A stretch of DNA of 64,000 bases, from contig NZ_CP151099.1 in assembly GCF_038096175.1 (NCBI RefSeq), forward strand, positions 2,048,501-2,112,500, written 5' to 3'. A program made the translations under genes and the position numbers. The DNA comes from Nostoc sp. UHCC 0302. Lineage in GTDB: Bacteria > Cyanobacteriota > Cyanobacteriia > Cyanobacteriales > Nostocaceae. The number at the start of each line of letters is the position of its first letter. Positions within the stretch are counted from its first letter, which is position 1. Below the pieces are notes generated by a model that saw nothing but the letters and a program-made list of their open reading frames with translations, was not told where the DNA came from and did no database searches. Shown here piece after piece: positions 1-9,859 of the stretch.

Positions 1-270
1 AACATAAGCGCGTAAATTATCTACATCTGATAGATAAATGAATATGTTCAAGATTCTCACCATATTTACCATTTTTTGACCTTCGATTATTGCGAAATTT
101 AAACTCTCCTACAATTGGGTGTGTATTATTTTTCAATCTTGCCCTCGTAGGTAGTATCATCTTAAATGATTCATCTTCTATATTATGCTAATAAAATTTA
201 TCAAACTTCATAAGCTTCTGAGTAAATATTTTTACCCTAGCGTTGCTGTTTAATTTAAGGAGTTCGGACA
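1..270. other. Non-coding region upstream of the first kinase gene
   Basis: AT-rich sequence with no convincing ORF, RNA gene or repeat. It ends in a Shine-Dalgarno-like AAGGAG about 10 bases before the ATG of the sensor kinase. I see no recognisable promoter that I would defend. Confidence 0.5.
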
Positions 271-3200
271 ATGCGTCCTCTCACCCTTCAAGTTTCAAAG
301 CTTGCTAAAAGTGTGCAGTTGCACCACATACTTGTAGTGCCATTTATACTGCAAATTTCTCTAGCTGTAGGGCTAACTGGGTGGCTATCAATACAGAATG
401 GGCAACGCGCAGTCAATGAAGTTGCAATCCAGCTCCGAAGTGAAATTATGGCTCGCATCCAACAGTATCTTCAAACATATGTTGAAACGCCTTATAAAAT
501 CAATCAATTAAATGCTAATGCCATCGAACTGGGTGAACTTAATGTAAAAAATTTATCAGCATTAGAACAACACCTTTGGTATCAATTAAAGACGTTTGAT
601 AAAGTAACAGCAGTTTACGTTGGGTCGCAATATGGAGAACACGTTGCGGTTGAAAGAGCGGATGATGGTCGGTTTCAGGTGAAACTTTCAGGGGAGTCCA
701 CTGGGCATGAGATTCGGATTTATGCCGCAGATCAGCCGGGGCATTACACTAACCTTTTAAGATCCAAGCCTAATTACGATCCGCGGACTCGTCCTTGGTA
801 TCAATCGGCAGTTCAGTCTAAGACAGCGAACTGGGGTGGAATTTATAAACTGTTTGCTACGCCCAAATATGTGCTGAATGCCAGCTTACCGATTTATGAT
901 CATCGCGGTAATCTGTTAGGGGTTGCTGCCGTAGATTTTTCACTCACTGGAATCAGTCAATATCTGCGGACTCTGAAAATCGGGCGATCGGGCGAAACCT
1001 TCATCATCGAACGCCGCACAGGATTGCTGGTTGGCAGTTCCGCCACTCAACAACCCTACGTGATTACAAATCCAGCAGCCCCATTCACATCACAGAATCC
1101 TGTTCGAGTCAAGGCGATCACAAGCAATGATATCTTGACGCGACGCACCGCTGAATATTTGCAGCAACGCTTTGGAAATTTAACCCAGATCACTGAAAAA
1201 CAACAACTTGATTTTGACATTGAGGGTCAACGGCAATTTTTACAAGTTGTGCCAATGAAGAATGAGCAAGGGTTGGACTGGCTGATCATCGTGGTCGTTC
1301 CCGAACGGGATTTCATGGATCAAATCAATGCGAATACTCGCACAACAATTGTGCTTTGTCTGGGTGCGTTTGTACTCGCAACTGTACTGAGCATTTTAAC
1401 AGCTCGCTGGATTACACAGCCGATTCACCGACTGGGGAGTGCAGCAAAAGCGATCGCAGCAGGAAATTTAGACCAAAGAGTTTCTGTCAAAAGTACAACC
1501 GAGCTAAACTCTTTGGCACAGTCTTTTAACCAAATGGCGCAACAGTTACGTGAATCCTTTTTAGCCCTAGAGCAAACCAACGAAGAATTAGAAAGGCGAG
1601 TCAAGCAACGCACGATAGAACTCGGCGAGAAAAATGCCCAACTTCAGCGGGAAATTCGAGACCGTCAAAAAGTAGAGGCAGCACTGAAAACATCTGAGGC
1701 AGAACTCCGGTTAATGTTCGCTGCCATGACCGACATGGTAGTGGTTTTTGATGCGGAGGGTCGTTACCTAAAGTATGTGCAAACGAAGTATGTGCTGACA
1801 CAATCCTTTGCTTACAAACCTGATATGGATCGCATTGGCAAAACAGTTCATGAAGTTTTACCTAAAGAAATAGCCAATCTAATATTTGATGCTATTCAGC
1901 AAGCGTTGGAGCTGAGAGAGCAGCCCAGAAATCCTGATGGAAGTCGCAAGAATGTTTTCGTTGAATACCATTTGTCGGTGAAGAATCGAGAAACCTGGTT
2001 TTTAGCTAGTGTCTCCCCATTATCTGAAAATGCAGTACTTTGGGTTGCTCGTGATATCACCAAGCTCAAAAAAACCGAAGCCGCGCTTAAGAAAGCTAAA
2101 GAAACCGCAGATGCTGCCAATCTAGCCAAAAGCCAGTTTCTCTCCAACATGAGCCATGAACTACGGACTCCTCTTAACATTATCCTTGGCTTTACTCAAT
2201 TGATGCTGCGGAATCGCTCGCTCAACTCGCAGCAGCAGGAATATCTGGACACGATCAATCGCAGTGGTGAAGACTTACTAACTTTAATTAACGATGTGTT
2301 GGAAATGTCCAAAATTGAAGCTGGTAGAGTCATCCTTAATGAAACAAATTTTGACCTCTACGGGCTTCTAGATCGACTGCAACAGATGTTTGCTTTGAAA
2401 GCTCGGTCAAGAGGATTACAACTCATTTTTGAGCGATCGCGTACAGTTCCTCAATATATCTGTGCCGATGAGAGTAAATTGCGCCAAGTTCTCGTTAATC
2501 TGTTAGGAAACGCAATTAAGTTTACGCAGATAGGTGCAGTGACGTTGCGTGTAGCAACTCCTAGCCAAAATATTACAGCGGAGGAAGCTATCACCCTGAA
2601 CTTCAGCGTCGAAGATACGGGTTGCGGTATTGCTGACTCTGACTTTAATCGCCTATTTGAGCCATTCGTCCAAACGGAGGCGGGACAGAAAGCTCAGGAA
2701 GGTACTGGACTTGGATTACCCATCAGCCAGCGATTTGTACGGCTCATGGGCGGAGATATAAAGGTAAATAGCACTGTAGGAAAAGGCTCAATTTTTACGT
2801 TTGATATCCGAACTAGTGCAGTAGTTCTGGATACCTTGCCAACGCCTGCGCCGAGTCGGCAAGTTATCGGTTTAGAAAAGGGACAACCCAGCTATCGCAT
2901 TTTGATTGTTGAGGACAAACTAGAAAATCGGCGGCTTCTCGTTGACTTGTTGACCCCCATTGGCTTTGAGGTGCGGGAGGCAGTAAATGGCCAAGTCGCG
3001 ATCGACCTTTGGCAAAGCTGGTCGCCTAACTTAATCTGGATGGATCTGCGGATGCCAATTATGAACGGATTTGAAGCAACCCAGCATATAAAAGCGGCAG
3101 GCGCTCAAGCTCCGGTGATTATCGCTTTGACTGGAAGCGCATTTGAAGAAGACCGCTTAACAGCTCTATCCGTAGGCTTTGATGACTTTGTGCGTAAGCC

Positions 3201-3528
3201 ATTTCGGACGACCGTGATTTTTGAAAAGATGGCTGAACACTTGGGCGTTCGCTATATTTATGCTAATGAAGTGGAAAATAGGGAAGGAATATCTTGGCTT
3301 TCTAATGCTTCATCCTTGACACATGATTTGCTAACAGTTGCAGATTTAAGCGTAATGCCCAGCGACTGGATCGAGCAACTGCATCAGGCGGCGCTCCGAA
3401 TCAATGCTAAAGAAATCCTCATGCTGATTAAGCAAATTCCTGAGCAGCATGATCACCTGATTAAGGGGTTAACCAATCTCGTAGACTGCTTCTCTTTTGA
3501 AGAAATTATTGTATTAACTCATCGCTAG
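271..3528 (+). CDS. Hybrid sensor histidine kinase (Cache-HAMP-PAS-HisKA-HATPase-REC)
   Basis: Membrane-bound hybrid histidine kinase of 1085 aa. Order: N-terminal transmembrane segment (about residues 20-42); extracytoplasmic double-Cache-like sensor (about 45-350, with a typical DPRTRPWY motif); second transmembrane segment (about 355-377); HAMP; coiled coil; one PAS domain (about 475-600); HisKA with SHELRTP and phospho-acceptor His629; HATPase_c with the N, G1 (DTGCGI) and G2 (GTGLGL) boxes; receiver with phospho-acceptor Asp925 (WMDLRMP); and about 90 C-terminal residues that could be a degenerate phosphotransfer domain. AAGGAG precedes the ATG at a good distance. Small-molecule sensing and phosphorelay are the family role; the ligand and output are unknown. 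It stands alone, with no promoter of the CYTCA class found elsewhere in this window. Confidence 0.9.
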   Translation: MRPLTLQVSKLAKSVQLHHILVVPFILQISLAVGLTGWLSIQNGQRAVNEVAIQLRSEIMARIQQYLQTYVETPYKINQLNANAIELGELNVKNLSALEQHLWYQLKTFDKVTAVYVGSQYGEHVAVERADDGRFQVKLSGESTGHEIRIYAADQPGHYTNLLRSKPNYDPRTRPWYQSAVQSKTANWGGIYKLFATPKYVLNASLPIYDHRGNLLGVAAVDFSLTGISQYLRTLKIGRSGETFIIERRTGLLVGSSATQQPYVITNPAAPFTSQNPVRVKAITSNDILTRRTAEYLQQRFGNLTQITEKQQLDFDIEGQRQFLQVVPMKNEQGLDWLIIVVVPERDFMDQINANTRTTIVLCLGAFVLATVLSILTARWITQPIHRLGSAAKAIAAGNLDQRVSVKSTTELNSLAQSFNQMAQQLRESFLALEQTNEELERRVKQRTIELGEKNAQLQREIRDRQKVEAALKTSEAELRLMFAAMTDMVVVFDAEGRYLKYVQTKYVLTQSFAYKPDMDRIGKTVHEVLPKEIANLIFDAIQQALELREQPRNPDGSRKNVFVEYHLSVKNRETWFLASVSPLSENAVLWVARDITKLKKTEAALKKAKETADAANLAKSQFLSNMSHELRTPLNIILGFTQLMLRNRSLNSQQQEYLDTINRSGEDLLTLINDVLEMSKIEAGRVILNETNFDLYGLLDRLQQMFALKARSRGLQLIFERSRTVPQYICADESKLRQVLVNLLGNAIKFTQIGAVTLRVATPSQNITAEEAITLNFSVEDTGCGIADSDFNRLFEPFVQTEAGQKAQEGTGLGLPISQRFVRLMGGDIKVNSTVGKGSIFTFDIRTSAVVLDTLPTPAPSRQVIGLEKGQPSYRILIVEDKLENRRLLVDLLTPIGFEVREAVNGQVAIDLWQSWSPNLIWMDLRMPIMNGFEATQHIKAAGAQAPVIIALTGSAFEEDRLTALSVGFDDFVRKPFRTTVIFEKMAEHLGVRYIYANEVENREGISWLSNASSLTHDLLTVADLSVMPSDWIEQLHQAALRINAKEILMLIKQIPEQHDHLIKGLTNLVDCFSFEEIIVLTHR

Positions 3529-3836
3529 GGTAGCAGAAAGCAGGGTATCATTTGTATTAGCTATTACGTAAAATGCTCTAATACGAATTCTTTCAATGAA
3601 AGTAACATATCGTTCATAGTAGCGCTTAAGCGCTACTACAAGCCTGATTTAATTTGTCATCATATTTTAGATAAACGGTATAAATTAGACTTCCGCTAAC
3701 ATTATTTTTGATGATCATCTGCTCAGGCATTATGGCTGTCGCTAGGTAGTTTAGGACATCAACTGAACATAAAACCCAGACACCAAAAGACTTTCAAACT
3801 TATTCCCTGTTCCCTGTCCCCTGTCCCCTGCTATAT
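3529..3836. other. Intergenic region with a perfect palindrome and heptamer repeats
   Basis: No gene. It holds a perfect 22-bp palindrome at 3617-3638 (TAGTAGCGCTT and its complement), which could act as a terminator for the kinase or simply be a dispersed repeat. A run of CCCTGT-type heptamers lies near 3806-3832, of the kind common between Nostoc genes. Confidence 0.5.
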
Positions 3837-4590
3837 TTATGGTTCACCAATCAACATAAAACCTGCCCAATCTAATGGGTGGGGATATTTTTTCATTGTG
3901 GTCAACATAGCTTGCCGCAGTGCATCTGCCTTATCAGGGTGGCGCTGGATTTGGCGATAGAATTCAGTCATCAGTAAAGCAGTTGCATCATCAGGTACTG
4001 ACCATAAAGAGACTATTACACTGGGAACTCTCGCAGCAACCAAGGCACGGGATAAGCCAACAACTCCATCTCCAGTGATCTTGCCTCGCCCGGTGTTGCA
4101 AGCACTGAGAACGACTAATTCAGCGTTCAATTTGAGGTCAAGAATTTCACTGGCGAAAAGAATACCATTCTCTTCTGTTGAGGTTTGCTCCTTCGCTGTG
4201 GGATCGGGAGCAAGGGCGATCGCACCTGGTATTCCTAATCCGTGAAAGTCGCTGAGTAATCCGTGGGTTGCTAAATGAACTATCTTAGAACGGCTCATCT
4301 GTTGAATCACCCTTGATTTGTTTGCGTTTTCACCAATCAGGGCTGTTGTGTGAAAGATTTGAGCGATCGCTTTGGCTTCACCCGCTTGGTCTAGAATTTT
4401 TTGCGATAAATTCAAACGTTTTTGGTGAAAGGCGATCGCTTTTACATACAAGTCTGCCCCATAATAAGCATTCCCTAAATTTCCTAATGCCTGGGCTGTT
4501 TGAGATCGCTCATCAACTAAATTCCGGTTGCTTGCTGATTACCCAATACAGCAGCGATTGCCTTCTCTTCTCCTCTAGAATCGTTCGTGA
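3837..4590 (-). pseudogene. 3' remnant of a TPR-CHAT protein gene
   Basis: The intact part (3837-4451) encodes a CHAT domain, the caspase-like peptidase fold. The catalytic pair is visible as HLATHG (His) and LSACNTG (Cys), followed by the usual GxGVVGLSRAL and LIGEP ending. Upstream of the first Met the same frame continues as tetratricopeptide sequence (ALGNLGNAYYGADLYVKA) and then hits a stop near 4540. The TPR sequence resumes in another frame (EEKAIAAVLGNQQATG) and soon meets another stop. Family members usually have many TPR units and over 800 residues, so this is a frameshifted, 5'-deleted gene. Whether the CHAT part is still translated cannot be told. Confidence 0.75.
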
Positions 4591-4945
4591 ACTAGACGCT
4601 GCACGGTAAGCCTTTGCGTAGCCGTGTCGCTTTGCGAATCATGTACCCCTACCCTATGATGCTACGTCTGAGAAGGGCCTTACGGCACTGCGCGGAGCAC
4701 AATCGCTCTGGATTTTAGATTCTCTTTCCAACTTCTCAGAAAACGCAGAGATCAGCTTTACTCCTAGCAGACTAGAAAACCAATACTTTTTCTGTTCTGT
4801 CAAGCTCTAAATGACATCTACTATATTTGCAAGTGCCGGAGGCATTCGCTACTAGCACAATATGAAAGAAACATATTTTTGTGAGTTTTCTGAAAACCTT
4901 GCTGGATAGGGATTCTTAAATGGGTTTCTTAAGAGTCAAGCTCTG

Positions 4946-4974
4946 TTGACAATTTGTAACAAACTTGTTATATT
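4946..4974 (+). promoter_or_regulatory. Sigma70-type promoter of psb34
   Basis: A perfect TTGACA at 4946-4951 is followed after exactly 17 bp by TATATT at 4969-4974, about 30 bases upstream of the psb34 ATG. The spacer contains TAACAA-AC-TTGTTA, a short inverted repeat that may be an operator. It is unlike the CYTCA-type promoters elsewhere in the window, which have no -35 box. Confidence 0.6.
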
Positions 4975-5006
4975 TATTTACATAACTAAACAAAAAAGAA
5001 AAAACT

Positions 5007-5177
5007 ATGTACACTACTGTTAATGAAGACGGCATTCTCAACAACTATGCAGCTGAACCCAAGGTGTACTATGCTGAGTACCCTGCAATTTGGGAACAAC
5101 GCAAATACCTTTTACAAAGTGTGTTCGCTACTTTAATAGTCACAACTTTAGTTTTGATTGCTTTTAGCGTGAGCTAA
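5007..5177 (+). CDS. psb34: Psb34-like small membrane protein (ssl1498 family)
   Basis: A 56-aa protein with the hallmarks of the ssl1498/Psb34 family. There is a soluble N-terminus with LNNYAAEPKVYYAEYP, then one transmembrane helix (about residues 35-54), ending in AFSVS. In cyanobacteria Psb34 binds photosystem II assembly intermediates and is related to high-light-inducible proteins at their CP47 docking site. That role is family knowledge; the sequence shows only the fold and motif. It is monocistronic, with a strong promoter upstream and a terminator downstream. Assigned by pattern recognition of the conserved N-terminal motif. Confidence 0.75.
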   Translation: MYTTVNEDGILNNYAAEPKVYYAEYPAIWEQRKYLLQSVFATLIVTTLVLIAFSVS

Positions 5178-5226
5178 GACTTTTCGACTTCAATATAGCT
5201 ATATCTCATCGTCAATCTCCCCCTCG

Positions 5227-5253
5227 CCTCAGCTTACACAGCTGGGGTTTTTT
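5227..5253 (+). terminator. Rho-independent terminator of psb34
   Basis: Stem CCTCAGCT / AGCTGGGG (with one G-T pair) around a short loop, running directly into a six-T tract, about 50 bases after the psb34 stop. Confidence 0.7.
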
Positions 5254-5545
5254 GCACTGATAGTATAAATTACATTATTTAAGTATTAATGCGTAGCGTG
5301 TACTTTGCACTCGCCCTTCGCCTTGAGCTCTGACGAGAGAAGGGCAATGCAAGGGGTTAAAAACCCGCACGTTTATCGTCCCTTGCACAGTTTCAAAGGA
5401 GAAGATTTAGTAGTCTTCTCCCAAAGGGAGACGCCTGCCGTAGGATGACCGTTCGCCAGTATCAACTAACTCCCAATCTGGAGTGTCTGAATTTAAGGAA
5501 GAGGTTCTTTTATGATGCTCTTTTACAGTTTCTAATCTTCAGCTC
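5254..5545. other. Repeat-rich intergenic region
   Basis: No gene seen. It contains Nostoc-type dispersed palindromic repeat pieces (GCGTAGCG..., and TTCTCCCAAAGGGAGACGCC near 5418-5437). It separates psb34 from the convergently oriented carbonic anhydrase gene. Confidence 0.4.
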
Positions 5546-6367
5546 TCAATTTCCCTGATTTGATCCTCGATAAATTCGCTCCATCTGCTCTGGAGAGAGG
5601 CGTTTCATTGGAAACCACTCAAATGCAGGAATAGGTTGTTTTTCTGGAGAATTAACGTCATTTTGCTGGGTTTGAGGCGGATGGGCTACTACATTAGTAT
5701 TTGGAAACTTATCCAAGCGCGTCTCATTTATCTCTGATTCTGGAACCTGGGTTTGAGGCAAGACATAGGCGTGCTTCTGCGGATCGTATGCTAAAACTTC
5801 TCCTGTTTCAATATGATAAATCCAAGCATAAATGTTCAGTTCCCCCTGATAGAGCTTAGAGTGAATCACCGGATACGTTCGCAAATTTTCAATTTGGGTA
5901 AGAACATTTTCGGCAATCATAATTTCTAGCAGTTCTTCGCCGTCATAGTGACTGTAGTGGTCTAGAACCAGTCTTCGGGTAGCCTCCGCATATTTAAGCC
6001 AATCATGCACGAGCGGCATTTCATCGCTCAGGCTGTGTAACTTCATTAATCCTTTCATTGCGCCGCAATGAGAGTGACCACAGATAATAATTTGCCGAAT
6101 ATCTAAAGCTTGAACAGCATATTCAATTGTAGCTCCTTCACCACCATTAGTTGCCCCATATGGTGGAATTATGTTGCCTGCATTGCGAATGACAAATAAT
6201 TCACCGACTTGGGCTTGTGTAATTAGATTTGGATCGAGACGCGAATCGGAACAGGTAATAAATAATACCCTGGGCTTTTGCTCGTGTGAAAGTTGCTCAA
6301 ACAGTTGTTGATGTGCCGAAAAATAGCTAGATTTAAATTCACGTAGACCTTTAATTAATTTCTTCAT
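5546..6367 (-). CDS. ccaA: Beta-class carbonic anhydrase (CcaA/IcfA type)
   Basis: Zinc enzyme interconverting CO2 and bicarbonate; the cyanobacterial CcaA group works inside carboxysomes. The zinc and catalytic set is visible: Cys39-x-Asp41-Ser-Arg43 and His98-x2-Cys101, with AGNIIPPYGA and GGEGATIEYAV between them. The long C-terminal extension beyond about residue 200, ending EQMERIYRGS, is characteristic of CcaA rather than short bacterial beta-CAs. The ATG at 6367 is chosen over a TTG five codons upstream because CcaA proteins begin MxxLIxGLxxF. A downstream partner is absent. It is probably constitutive; no CYTCA-type box is present. Confidence 0.88.
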   Translation of the reverse strand: MKKLIKGLREFKSSYFSAHQQLFEQLSHEQKPRVLFITCSDSRLDPNLITQAQVGELFVIRNAGNIIPPYGATNGGEGATIEYAVQALDIRQIIICGHSHCGAMKGLMKLHSLSDEMPLVHDWLKYAEATRRLVLDHYSHYDGEELLEIMIAENVLTQIENLRTYPVIHSKLYQGELNIYAWIYHIETGEVLAYDPQKHAYVLPQTQVPESEINETRLDKFPNTNVVAHPPQTQQNDVNSPEKQPIPAFEWFPMKRLSPEQMERIYRGSNQGN

Positions 6368-6789
6368 TACCAAGTTCCACAAATATTCGTGTGTTAGGAG
6401 CCAAATTAGAGAGCGGATTGAGGAAGTAAAAAGCGATCGCTTTTCACGATTTTACAATTGAGAAAGATTACTCTATCATAGGTCAGCTTAGTGCTTGAAA
6501 TATCCTCTCTGATTTACTCCTGTTGATTTTTTCGCCTTGGGAACTCCGTTCGTTAGCAGGTCAAGTTACGACAAGAGAACCCTAAAGGCGAACCTATAGA
6601 CTATTACAATATATTACTAATGTGTACAAATATAAAAAAAGTGCTAGTCACGATTGGAACTGGCGCTAGTTTTGTGTAAATTTCAAACAGGACAATTGGC
6701 TATTATCTGCTAACTAGAGCAATATTCAGCTTCAAATACACTAAATAGTTAGCTAATATCACTTTAGAGAGATTGATTCTATTTAGGAT

Positions 6790-7015
6790 TTACCCAAAGC
6801 GATAGAAGACATCAGCAACATCAGGATTTGTTGCATTAATTAATTGAATTGAGATTAATACCCCATCCCTGACCAGCAGTGTCTCCACTCCAAACAAAGA
6901 ATATATCTCGCCCATATCTAAAAGGAGTTTGGAAAGTGCCATTTACAGGAGCGCTGTAAATGCCTTGGTTATTTAAATCTTGGAAAATCACTCGACAAAA
7001 TTGTTTGTATAGCAA
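6790..7015 (-). pseudogene. Short remnant of an unidentified gene, frameshifted
   Basis: Reading the minus strand gives about 55 codons of protein-like sequence (for example GIYSAPVNGTFQTPF, then RDIFFVWSGDTAGQGWG). These meet a stop and continue in another frame as NPDVADVFYRFG before a second stop. This looks like the 3' end of a gene that lost its start and gained a small insertion (duplicated ATTA). I do not recognise the family. The remaining sequence at 6383-6789 and 7016-7238 has no supported feature. Confidence 0.3.
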
Positions 7016-7238
7016 CTGAAGTATATGTTAGGACGTTAAATGAATAGCTATATCAACTCTCTCCCGAAAATTTTCGATAGTACCAACGCAATTAATCACA
7101 CGTGCGATGCCTGCGGCAATCACAAAGGGGAACGTTTATGCCAAATTTTAATATCATGCTCACCTTAATAATAAAGTAAATTTTTACCTTTTTCTTGGAA
7201 GATCAGAAATATACTACTTACCTGCATCAACTAATCAG

Positions 7239-8597
7239 ATGGACATAATTAAATACACTCTGAGTGAATATCAGATGCCTACTGCTTGGTACAACATCCA
7301 AGCTGACTTGCCACAAGCCTTACCACCAGTTTTAAATCCTGGTAATGGTAAGCCAATTACATCAGATGATTTATTACCTCTATTCCCATTGGCACTGATT
7401 GAACAAGAAGTTAGTCAACAAAGATGGATTGAAATACCAGATGTAGTACGCTCTATTTATTGCCAATGGCGACCGACTCCTCTTTATCGCGCCCGTCGTT
7501 TAGAAAAAGCTTTGGATACACCTGCCAAAATTTACTACAAGTATGAAGGTGTTAGTCCTTCTGGAAGCCACAAACCGAATACGGCAGTCGCCCAAGCATA
7601 CTACAACAAACAAGCTGGGGTCAAAAGACTAACTACTGAAACCGGAGCAGGACAGTGGGGTTCATCTCTAGCATTTGCTGGGGCGCTATTCAACCTAGAA
7701 GTCTTAGTTTACATGGTAAAAGTCAGCTACCAGCAAAAACCTTACCGTCGAGCGTTAATGGAAAGCTACGGTGCGAAAGTAATTGCTAGTCCAAGTACTG
7801 AAACTCAAGCAGGACGCCAAATTCTTGCAGAACATCCCAACAGCACAGGCAGTTTGGGTATTGCTATTAGTGAAGCTGTGGAAGTCGCTGCTGCTGATGA
7901 AGAAAGTAAGTATGCTTTAGGCAGTGTTCTCAATCACGTACTCCTGCATCAAACTGTGATTGGGCAAGAAGCACTTACTCAGTTAGAGATGGCAGAAGAT
8001 TATCCTGATATTGTAATTGGCTGCACAGGTGGAGGTAGTAACTTTGCCGGAATTACCTTTCCATTTCTCGGTGCTAAACTGCGAGGCGAACGAGATATAC
8101 AAGTAATAGCTGTCGAACCAGCTGCTTGCCCATCATTAACTCGTGGCAAATATGCTTACGACTTTGGTGATACTGCTCAGTTAACTCCACTGACCAAGAT
8201 GCACACTTTAGGTAGTGGATTTGTACCTGAAGGCATCCATGCCGGTGGTTTACGTTATCACGGTATGGCTCCCCTAGTCAGTCATATTGTGAATTTGGGA
8301 TTAGTTCAATCACGTGCTGAACACCAACTCGGTTGCTTTGCTGCTGGATTAACTTTTGCAAAAGCAGAAGGAATCTTACCAGCGCCAGAAGCAAACCATG
8401 CAGTCAAAGCAGCGATTGATGAGGCAAAGCTTTGCAAAGAAGAAGGAAGAAGCAAAACTATCCTGTTCAATCTTTGCGGTCATGGACACTTTGATATGCA
8501 AGCTTATATCGATTATCAAGCTGGACGGCTTGTGGATACTGAATATAGTGCTTCCGAAGTGGCAATGGCGCTCGCAGGATTACCTGTAGTTAACTAG
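7239..8597 (+). CDS. TrpB2-type tryptophan synthase beta-like PLP enzyme
   Basis: 452-aa fold-type II PLP enzyme of the TrpB2 (TrpB-like) family. It is longer than canonical TrpB (about 400) and has the N-terminal extension with PLFP/ALIEQE. PLP lysine is Lys112 in GSHKPNTA; the phosphate-binding loop is [20 protein letters not shown] is the substrate loop. Family knowledge: TrpB2 makes tryptophan from indole and serine without TrpA, or uses related substrates. No trpA is nearby, so here it may salvage indole. It stands alone and faces hypE across a strong hairpin. The start is the first ATG; no clear ribosome-binding site, so Met13 is an alternative. Confidence 0.85.
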   Translation: MDIIKYTLSEYQMPTAWYNIQADLPQALPPVLNPGNGKPITSDDLLPLFPLALIEQEVSQQRWIEIPDVVRSIYCQWRPTPLYRARRLEKALDTPAKIYYKYEGVSPSGSHKPNTAVAQAYYNKQAGVKRLTTETGAGQWGSSLAFAGALFNLEVLVYMVKVSYQQKPYRRALMESYGAKVIASPSTETQAGRQILAEHPNSTGSLGIAISEAVEVAAADEESKYALGSVLNHVLLHQTVIGQEALTQLEMAEDYPDIVIGCTGGGSNFAGITFPFLGAKLRGERDIQVIAVEPAACPSLTRGKYAYDFGDTAQLTPLTKMHTLGSGFVPEGIHAGGLRYHGMAPLVSHIVNLGLVQSRAEHQLGCFAAGLTFAKAEGILPAPEANHAVKAAIDEAKLCKEEGRSKTILFNLCGHGHFDMQAYIDYQAGRLVDTEYSASEVAMALAGLPVVN

Positions 8598-8608
8598 TTA
8601 CTTATAAT

Positions 8609-8643
8609 TTATCTTGTGCTGTCAGTGCTGAAGCACAAGATAA
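8609..8643. terminator. Perfect 12-bp hairpin between convergent trpB2 and hypE
   Basis: TTATCTTGTGCT at 8609-8620 and its exact complement at 8632-8643, with an 11-base loop, starting just after the trpB2 stop. There is no long T-tract on the plus side, so it may be a 3'-end stabiliser or a dispersed palindrome rather than a classical terminator. Confidence 0.5.
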
Positions 8644-8803
8644 CACCATCGGGGGCTGATATGATGTCCGGTAAATTATCCATAGTTAAGCCGCCAGGTC
8701 AGACCACCAGTGAAAATTGGTTAAACCATATACACAATCAGGCTGGTCAATCCAATTAAAAATTAAAAATGTAAAATTAAAAAAAGTGACAAAAGAAGAC
8801 TAT

Positions 8804-9850
8804 TCAGCAAATGCGTGGTAATTGTTCTCCACTGAGCATATCAACAATTCGAGTAGAACCGATTTTACTTTTTATTGTCACCAGTCCTGAAGATATTTGT
8901 GTGACTCTGCCAATAATCTGGGTTAATGTGCCGGCAGGGTGCAAATGCATTACTTCTAGCGCTTTTTCAACATCTGCTTTTGGGATAAACATGACAAACC
9001 GTCCTTCATTGGCGATATAAAGGGGGTCAAAACCTAAAATTTCGCAAGCACCCTGCACATCTTCACGAATGGGAATCGAGTTTTCATCAATTGCAATTTC
9101 AACTTTTGCTGCTTCAGCAATTTCATTTAATGCACTTGCTAAACCCCCACGAGTTAAATCTCGCATACAGTGAATTTCTATTCCAGATGCCAACAGTGCG
9201 AGAACTAAATCAGCAAGTGGGGCTGAGTCACTTTCTATAGCTGTCTCAAATTCTAAACCTTCTCTAACTGCCATAATCGCAATTCCATGCCGCCCAATAT
9301 CTCCATTCAGCAGTAGAACATCGCCTAGTTGCACGCTTTGAGGCGCAATGATTTGGGAATGCTCGATAATGCCAATACCTGCTGTGTTAATAAAAATGCC
9401 GTCTCCTTTACCTCGATTTACTACTTTGGTGTCACCTGTTATAATCTGCACTTTGGCGGTTTTAGCTGCTTGCTGCATAGATTGCACGACTTGCCAAAGA
9501 GTTTGAGTTGGCAATCCTTCTTCGATAATGAAACCAACACTCAAATAAAGTGGGCGGGCGCCGCACATTGCTAAATCGTTGACAGTGCCATTCACTGCTA
9601 AAGAACCAATATCACCACCTGGAAAAAATAGTGGTTGGACAACGTAAGAATCTGTTGTCAAAGCTAACTGTTGTTGCTGAATGGTAAACCTGGCTGCATC
9701 GTGCCGGACATTTAGGAGCGGGTTATCAAAAGTTGCTAAAAACATCTTTTCAATGAGTTGATGCATTAGCTTGCCACCCCCACCATGTGCTAGCAGGATG
9801 TTAGGATACTGGGTTATAGGAATGGGACATGATAGTGAGAAATTTTCCAT
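8804..9850 (-). CDS. hypE: Hydrogenase maturation protein HypE (carbamoyl dehydratase)
   Basis: HypE dehydrates the thiocarbamate on its own C-terminal cysteine to a thiocyanate, providing CN ligands for the Fe of the [NiFe] site together with HypF, HypC and HypD. The 348-aa sequence has the PurM/AIR-synthase-like ATP fold: LLAHGGGG near the start, [29 protein letters not shown], and [11 protein letters not shown]. It ends in the diagnostic PRIC with the carrier Cys as last residue. It is the last gene of the ATPase-DHOD-hypD-hypE run; 9 bases separate it from hypD. Confidence 0.95.
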   Translation of the reverse strand: MENFSLSCPIPITQYPNILLAHGGGGKLMHQLIEKMFLATFDNPLLNVRHDAARFTIQQQQLALTTDSYVVQPLFFPGGDIGSLAVNGTVNDLAMCGARPLYLSVGFIIEEGLPTQTLWQVVQSMQQAAKTAKVQIITGDTKVVNRGKGDGIFINTAGIGIIEHSQIIAPQSVQLGDVLLLNGDIGRHGIAIMAVREGLEFETAIESDSAPLADLVLALLASGIEIHCMRDLTRGGLASALNEIAEAAKVEIAIDENSIPIREDVQGACEILGFDPLYIANEGRFVMFIPKADVEKALEVMHLHPAGTLTQIIGRVTQISSGLVTIKSKIGSTRIVDMLSGEQLPRIC

Positions 9851-9859
9851 TATTTATAT

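Noticed and set aside
6418-6432. TTGAGGAAGT upstream of the carbonic anhydrase as a CYTCA site
   Set aside because: Single half-site; nothing matching at the partner position and no -10 at 12-base spacing.
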